64,000 nt of DNA from Zopfochytrium polystomum. Lineage: Eukaryota > Chytridiomycota > Chytridiomycetes > Chytridiales > Chytridiaceae. The position numbers and the translations under genes are program-made. The notes beneath the pieces are model-generated. The model was not told the DNA's origin. It saw only the letters and a program-made list of their open reading frames with translations, and searched no databases. Positions 63,203 to 64,000 of the stretch are shown here, in pieces. Positions within the stretch are counted from its first letter, which is position 1. Every line of letters starts with the position of its first letter. The stretch spans positions 43,580 through 107,579 of the forward strand of contig JAIVFJ010000215.1 in NCBI GenBank assembly GCA_025765615.1, given 5' to 3'.

Positions 63203-64000
63203 AGGAAAACATCACCAACGTTTCGACCGTCGCTGAAACGAGGAAATTTGAACACTTCGGCACCGTGGGCGGCGGGAAGTAAGGTGGCAGACTCTGAACT
63301 TCTGACGGTGAGCACCACTACCCTCTCAGGTTCAAAGACCACCACGGCATCCCTACTCGCCCTCGGGCGCAATTTCCTCTGATCTCGCCTCCAGCGCGCG
63401 CAAGGACGTTGTGCCGAATTCTCATAGGATCAGGCCGTCGCAAGCTGGTCCTTCGCGTGTGCCGACGCAAACGGGCAAAATCCCCCGGGACGCAGCCGAT
63501 TGTTGCTCTTCGCCCCTCAGCAGGATGCCGTGCACACAGCAAGATCAGCCCAACACACACTGGCGGCATTGCTGTTGGTTTCAATCTGGTTCACCGCAAT
63601 CACGTCCCGGGCACGGTGCTGGTTGGATCATGGGCGTGTGATTAACTTTTGATCTGCGTTCGTGTCGACAAATGGACGTCAAATATCCCCTCAAGGGGGC
63701 CGACTGCCAGGTCTATGTCGAATTGTCGTCGCACAGGTCGAGAAAGCAAGAGGAGGCGAGCCTAGCAAGCGTTGGGAGGGAAATGCTTGGGCGACGATTG
63801 AGCGTCCTGGATCTCACACGACAAGACGCTTGAGCTTCCCCGGCAAAGGGCCTTGGCTGTTAACTTCCTCATCCACAACGGGCTCTGTGATCTGCTTGTT
63901 CCTCTTCCAACCACAGTCCAGACCACTTGCTCACTTTTGTTTCGCTTTTGAGATGGACTGGGCCTCTTTGAACGGTGCGTTAGGATTTTGCAGAGCAATG
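61010..64000. other. Gene-poor right end
   Basis: About 3 kb without a recognised gene. A 232-codon open frame at 61609-62307 (plus) lacks an ATG at its start and any known motif; its first ATG, at about 61750, gives MDLSSKRVVGRAPSRKSE. A43 tract at 63158-63200. Moderate GC, similar in texture to 49-53 kb. Confidence 0.45.
63158..63200. repeat. A43 tract
   Basis: Forty-three consecutive A, the longest homopolymer in the window, outside any recognised gene. Confidence 0.97.

Overview
The window looks like nuclear DNA of a zoosporic (chytrid-like) fungus. The genes are split by short introns (about 50-130 bp, GTRNGT donors, CTAAC/CTTAC-type branch points, AG acceptors). The proteins are fungal in type: DRE2, an Rsp5-type HECT ligase, NTF2 and bZIP factors. 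One gene carries the 'VLxWWKxSGL' ankyrin-like repeats common in chytrid genomes. Coding regions are very GC-rich with long Ala/Gly/Pro/Gln/His/Asp tracts, and intergenic DNA is full of poly-A/T and CT/GA/AC repeats. The chytrid assignment is an inference; no rRNA or tRNA gene was seen.

Layout. 0-7 kb: a Crypton-like tyrosine recombinase gene running off the left edge, a WW-type ankyrin-repeat gene, an Asp/His/Ala-rich protein, and DRE2 (cytosolic Fe-S assembly). 7.8-13 kb: two unrecognised minus-strand genes, one a multi-pass membrane protein. 15-18 kb: bZIP gene A. 20-21 kb: an unrecognised gene. 22.5-25.3 kb: a PIRH2/RCHY1-type CHY-CTCHY-RING ubiquitin ligase. 26.1-27.6 kb: beta-carbonic anhydrase. 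27.8-29.0 kb: a probable CENP-K-like kinetochore protein. 29.4-36.5 kb: two head-to-tail Rsp5/NEDD4-type C2-WW3-HECT ligases. 37.6-38.4 kb: a four-exon small secreted protein. 39.2-42.8 kb: bZIP genes B and E. 43.3-45.9 kb: a membrane-anchored prenylcysteine-methylesterase-like alpha/beta hydrolase. 46.4-47.0 kb: NTF2. 47-54 kb: gene-poor. 54.0-55.8 kb: bZIP C. 59.5-61.0 kb: bZIP D on the minus strand. The rest, to 64 kb, is gene-poor.

Two themes stand out. First, five bZIP genes with the same build (long low-complexity N-terminus, bZIP at or near the C-terminus) lie within 46 kb, and two RING/HECT ubiquitin-ligase types occupy the centre. Second, about seventeen reading-frame breaks occur, almost all single extra bases in or beside short homopolymers, even in a gene expected to be essential (DRE2). 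Removing them gives exon sums divisible by three. This points to residual long-read insertion errors rather than mass pseudogenisation, so gene models here should be read with that correction in mind.

Exon structures below were derived by hand from splice consensus, reading phase and family similarity recalled from knowledge; no database search was run.
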